In this document: positions 63,701 through 64,000 of the stretch, in pieces
How the letters are laid out: each line of letters opens with the position of its first letter
Numbering within the stretch: the stretch's first letter is position 1
From: G963676795 sp963677215
GTDB lineage: Bacteria > Desulfobacterota > Desulfuromonadia > Desulfuromonadales > Geopsychrobacteraceae
Assembly: GCA_963677215.1 (NCBI GenBank)
Contig: OY781919.1
Coordinates: forward strand, 3,472,001-3,536,000
Length of the DNA: 64,000 bases
Reading direction: 5' to 3'
Program-made: the position numbers and the translations under genes
Notes under the pieces: generated by a model
What the model saw: the letters and a program-made list of their open reading frames with translations, nothing else
What the model was told of the DNA's origin: nothing
Databases searched by the model: none

Positions 63701-63956
63701 TACGAGGCATTCCGGCCTTTTCGAGAACCTGGGCTCCGGGTTCTATCTGCCATACCACTTGGAGCTCTTCACCCAGAGCGTCCTCGTCCAAGGAGGACAG
63801 GGTCACGACATGTTGCTCTCCGTTGGCTTCGAAAGATTGTCCCTGAACGTCGCTGACAACCCACTGGCGTCTTCGAACTTCGACGAGTTGCCCGGGTTCG
63901 GGAGCCACGGAAGCGACGGACAGATATTGATTGGAACGGTCGGTGGTATTCTCCAT
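60786..63956 (-). CDS. drmD: DISARM class 1 SNF2-like helicase DrmD
   Basis: The 1056-residue protein is a SNF2-type helicase. Walker A is DDVGLGKT (residues 148-155), the DEAH box is IDEAHN (about 261-266), and the C-terminal helicase lobe has EQRNGRIDRHGQKE near 610. DrmD marks class 1 DISARM, where it is paired with DrmMI. The ATG at 63956 has GGAGAG upstream. It is the first gene of the defence operon inside the window; the promoter must lie at or beyond 63957-64000. Confidence 0.93.
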   Translation of the reverse strand: MENTTDRSNQYLSVASVAPEPGQLVEVRRRQWVVSDVQGQSFEANGEQHVVTLSSLDEDALGEELQVVWQIEPGAQVLEKAGMPRITGIDSEDKSDAFLDAVRWGAVTNADRSFLQAPFRSGITIEDYQLDPLVRAIDMARVNLLIADDVGLGKTIEAGLVVQELLVRHRARTVFIVCPASLQVKWQVEMWEKFGLEFRIVDTDYIKRLRRERGIHANPWTSFPRLITSMDWMKSGEGLRLVKDCLPPTITYPRKFDILIIDEAHNVAPSTASKYALESQRTRLIRTIAPHFEHRLFLSATPHNGYQESFTSLLELLDDQRFARSVMPDEKQLQRVMVRRLKTDLVDADGNPLYPKRRLMPLEVDYSDEEREIHDLLKQFTAARAKSVKGSSFEYGSDFVHKLLKKRLFSSPMAFAGTLAKHRESLERPRPKQKAGAMDDKILKKAILKAEEDFANDQLYEDAQYEAVEAAGEMSVPLDQNQRQMLDKLTAWAEKSKNRVDAKASAIVDWLETHLKTDGEWNGKRVILFTEFRATHVWMEQILTTYGFGGERMMLMHGGVDQNDREKIKAAFQAHPDISPVRILLATDAASEGIDLQNYCNYMVHIEIPWNPNVMEQRNGRIDRHGQKESEVFIWHPVGKGFESNETIRSKKVGQIEGDHEYLMRAVLKIDTIREDLGSVGPVIAQQIEEAMLGKRTVLDTADAEGKAAKARKYVSAERRLQEKIDKLHERLMEAKTDFHLSADHIHRAVSIALELAEKPSLKPVSLPGAPDGCVFEVPILPGSWGRATAGLEHPHTGERRPITFDHEVAKGRDDVVLAHLNHRLVQMCLRLLREELWKLDDVKKLHRVSVKTVPDSELSTPAVLVWSRLVITGGDHHRLHEEITISGGELKHTGFSRIPQQGRLQELLTKAASFDPKGGLLDILTERFEKQESSIRATMEARSKDRLRFLENTLARRKDGEITDLTNVLDELEKTIKGELKEDALPKQMVLPGFEPEERNQIRKDIEALKMRLARIPEEREMEKAAIEKRYAGLTDRTFPVAVVFLVPESQKGGC

Positions 63957-64000
63957 TTGCGCTCTCCGTCTATACTTCGCAGACGGATGCGTTGTACTCC

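Overview
The window looks like chromosome from an anaerobic deltaproteobacterium, most likely of the Desulfuromonadales type. That assignment is inferred from gene content: ferredoxin-linked 2-oxoacid oxidoreductases, TAT-exported molybdoenzymes, a sigma-54 promoter, a substrate-binding sensor with an HD-GYP output, and a type IV pilus/T2SS ATPase. No rRNA, complete tRNA or CRISPR array was seen.

Region 1 (1-7781, mostly minus strand): a partial TAT-exported sulfite-oxidase-like molybdoenzyme; a four-subunit 2-oxoacid:ferredoxin oxidoreductase operon (gamma-delta-alpha-beta) ending in its likely LysR regulator, with a large dyad in the promoter; a GspE/PilB ATPase with its own terminator; and three small genes (helix-turn-helix, a coupled 52-residue protein, a zinc ribbon).

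Region 2 (8064-19406, plus strand): a compact, translationally coupled cluster. It holds an acyl/acetyl-CoA synthetase, E1 alpha, E1 beta and E2 of a 2-oxoacid dehydrogenase complex (no E3), an acyl carrier protein, a Glu/Leu-type amino acid dehydrogenase, a second 2-oxoacid:ferredoxin oxidoreductase with fused gamma-delta subunit, and a fatty-acyl-CoA ligase. The set could deaminate amino acids to 2-oxoacids, oxidise these to acyl-CoA by an NAD or a ferredoxin route, and interconvert acids with their CoA thioesters.

Region 3 (19525-26014): a hypothetical protein, a second molybdoenzyme, a MITE-like repeat, a sigma-54-driven small protein, an aminoglycoside-phosphotransferase-fold kinase, an amidinotransferase/DDAH-like enzyme and a sensor/HD-GYP gene split by a one-base frameshift.

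Region 4 (26015-36432): a complete Tn3-family transposon with perfect 40-bp terminal repeats inside 67-bp inverted repeats and a perfect 5-bp target duplication (AAATT). Besides transposase and resolvase it carries a peroxide and iron-stress module: catalase-peroxidase, a TetR repressor divergent from an EamA exporter with two matching operators, a 2-Cys peroxiredoxin, bacterioferritin and a thioredoxin-fold protein. It sits in the last codons of a small gene, which now takes its stop codon from the transposon end.

Region 5 (36433-38610): the interrupted gene, two more unrecognised genes and a decayed cysteine-peptidase-like gene, separated by two attC-like sites. It resembles a short integron cassette array with no integrase in the window. 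A glycosyltransferase-like/epimerase pair follows (38678-40962).

Region 6 (41691-63956, all minus strand): a defence island. A complete class 1 DISARM set (drmD, drmMI, drmA, drmB, drmC), a Vsr endonuclease, a complete Qat system (qatABCD) and a DUF262/HNH protein run 5' to 3' in one near-gapless series of overlapping or closely spaced genes. An ADP-ribosylglycohydrolase and a DUF2188 protein lie just downstream. The arrangement suggests that DISARM, Vsr, Qat and a GmrSD-like nuclease share one transcript.
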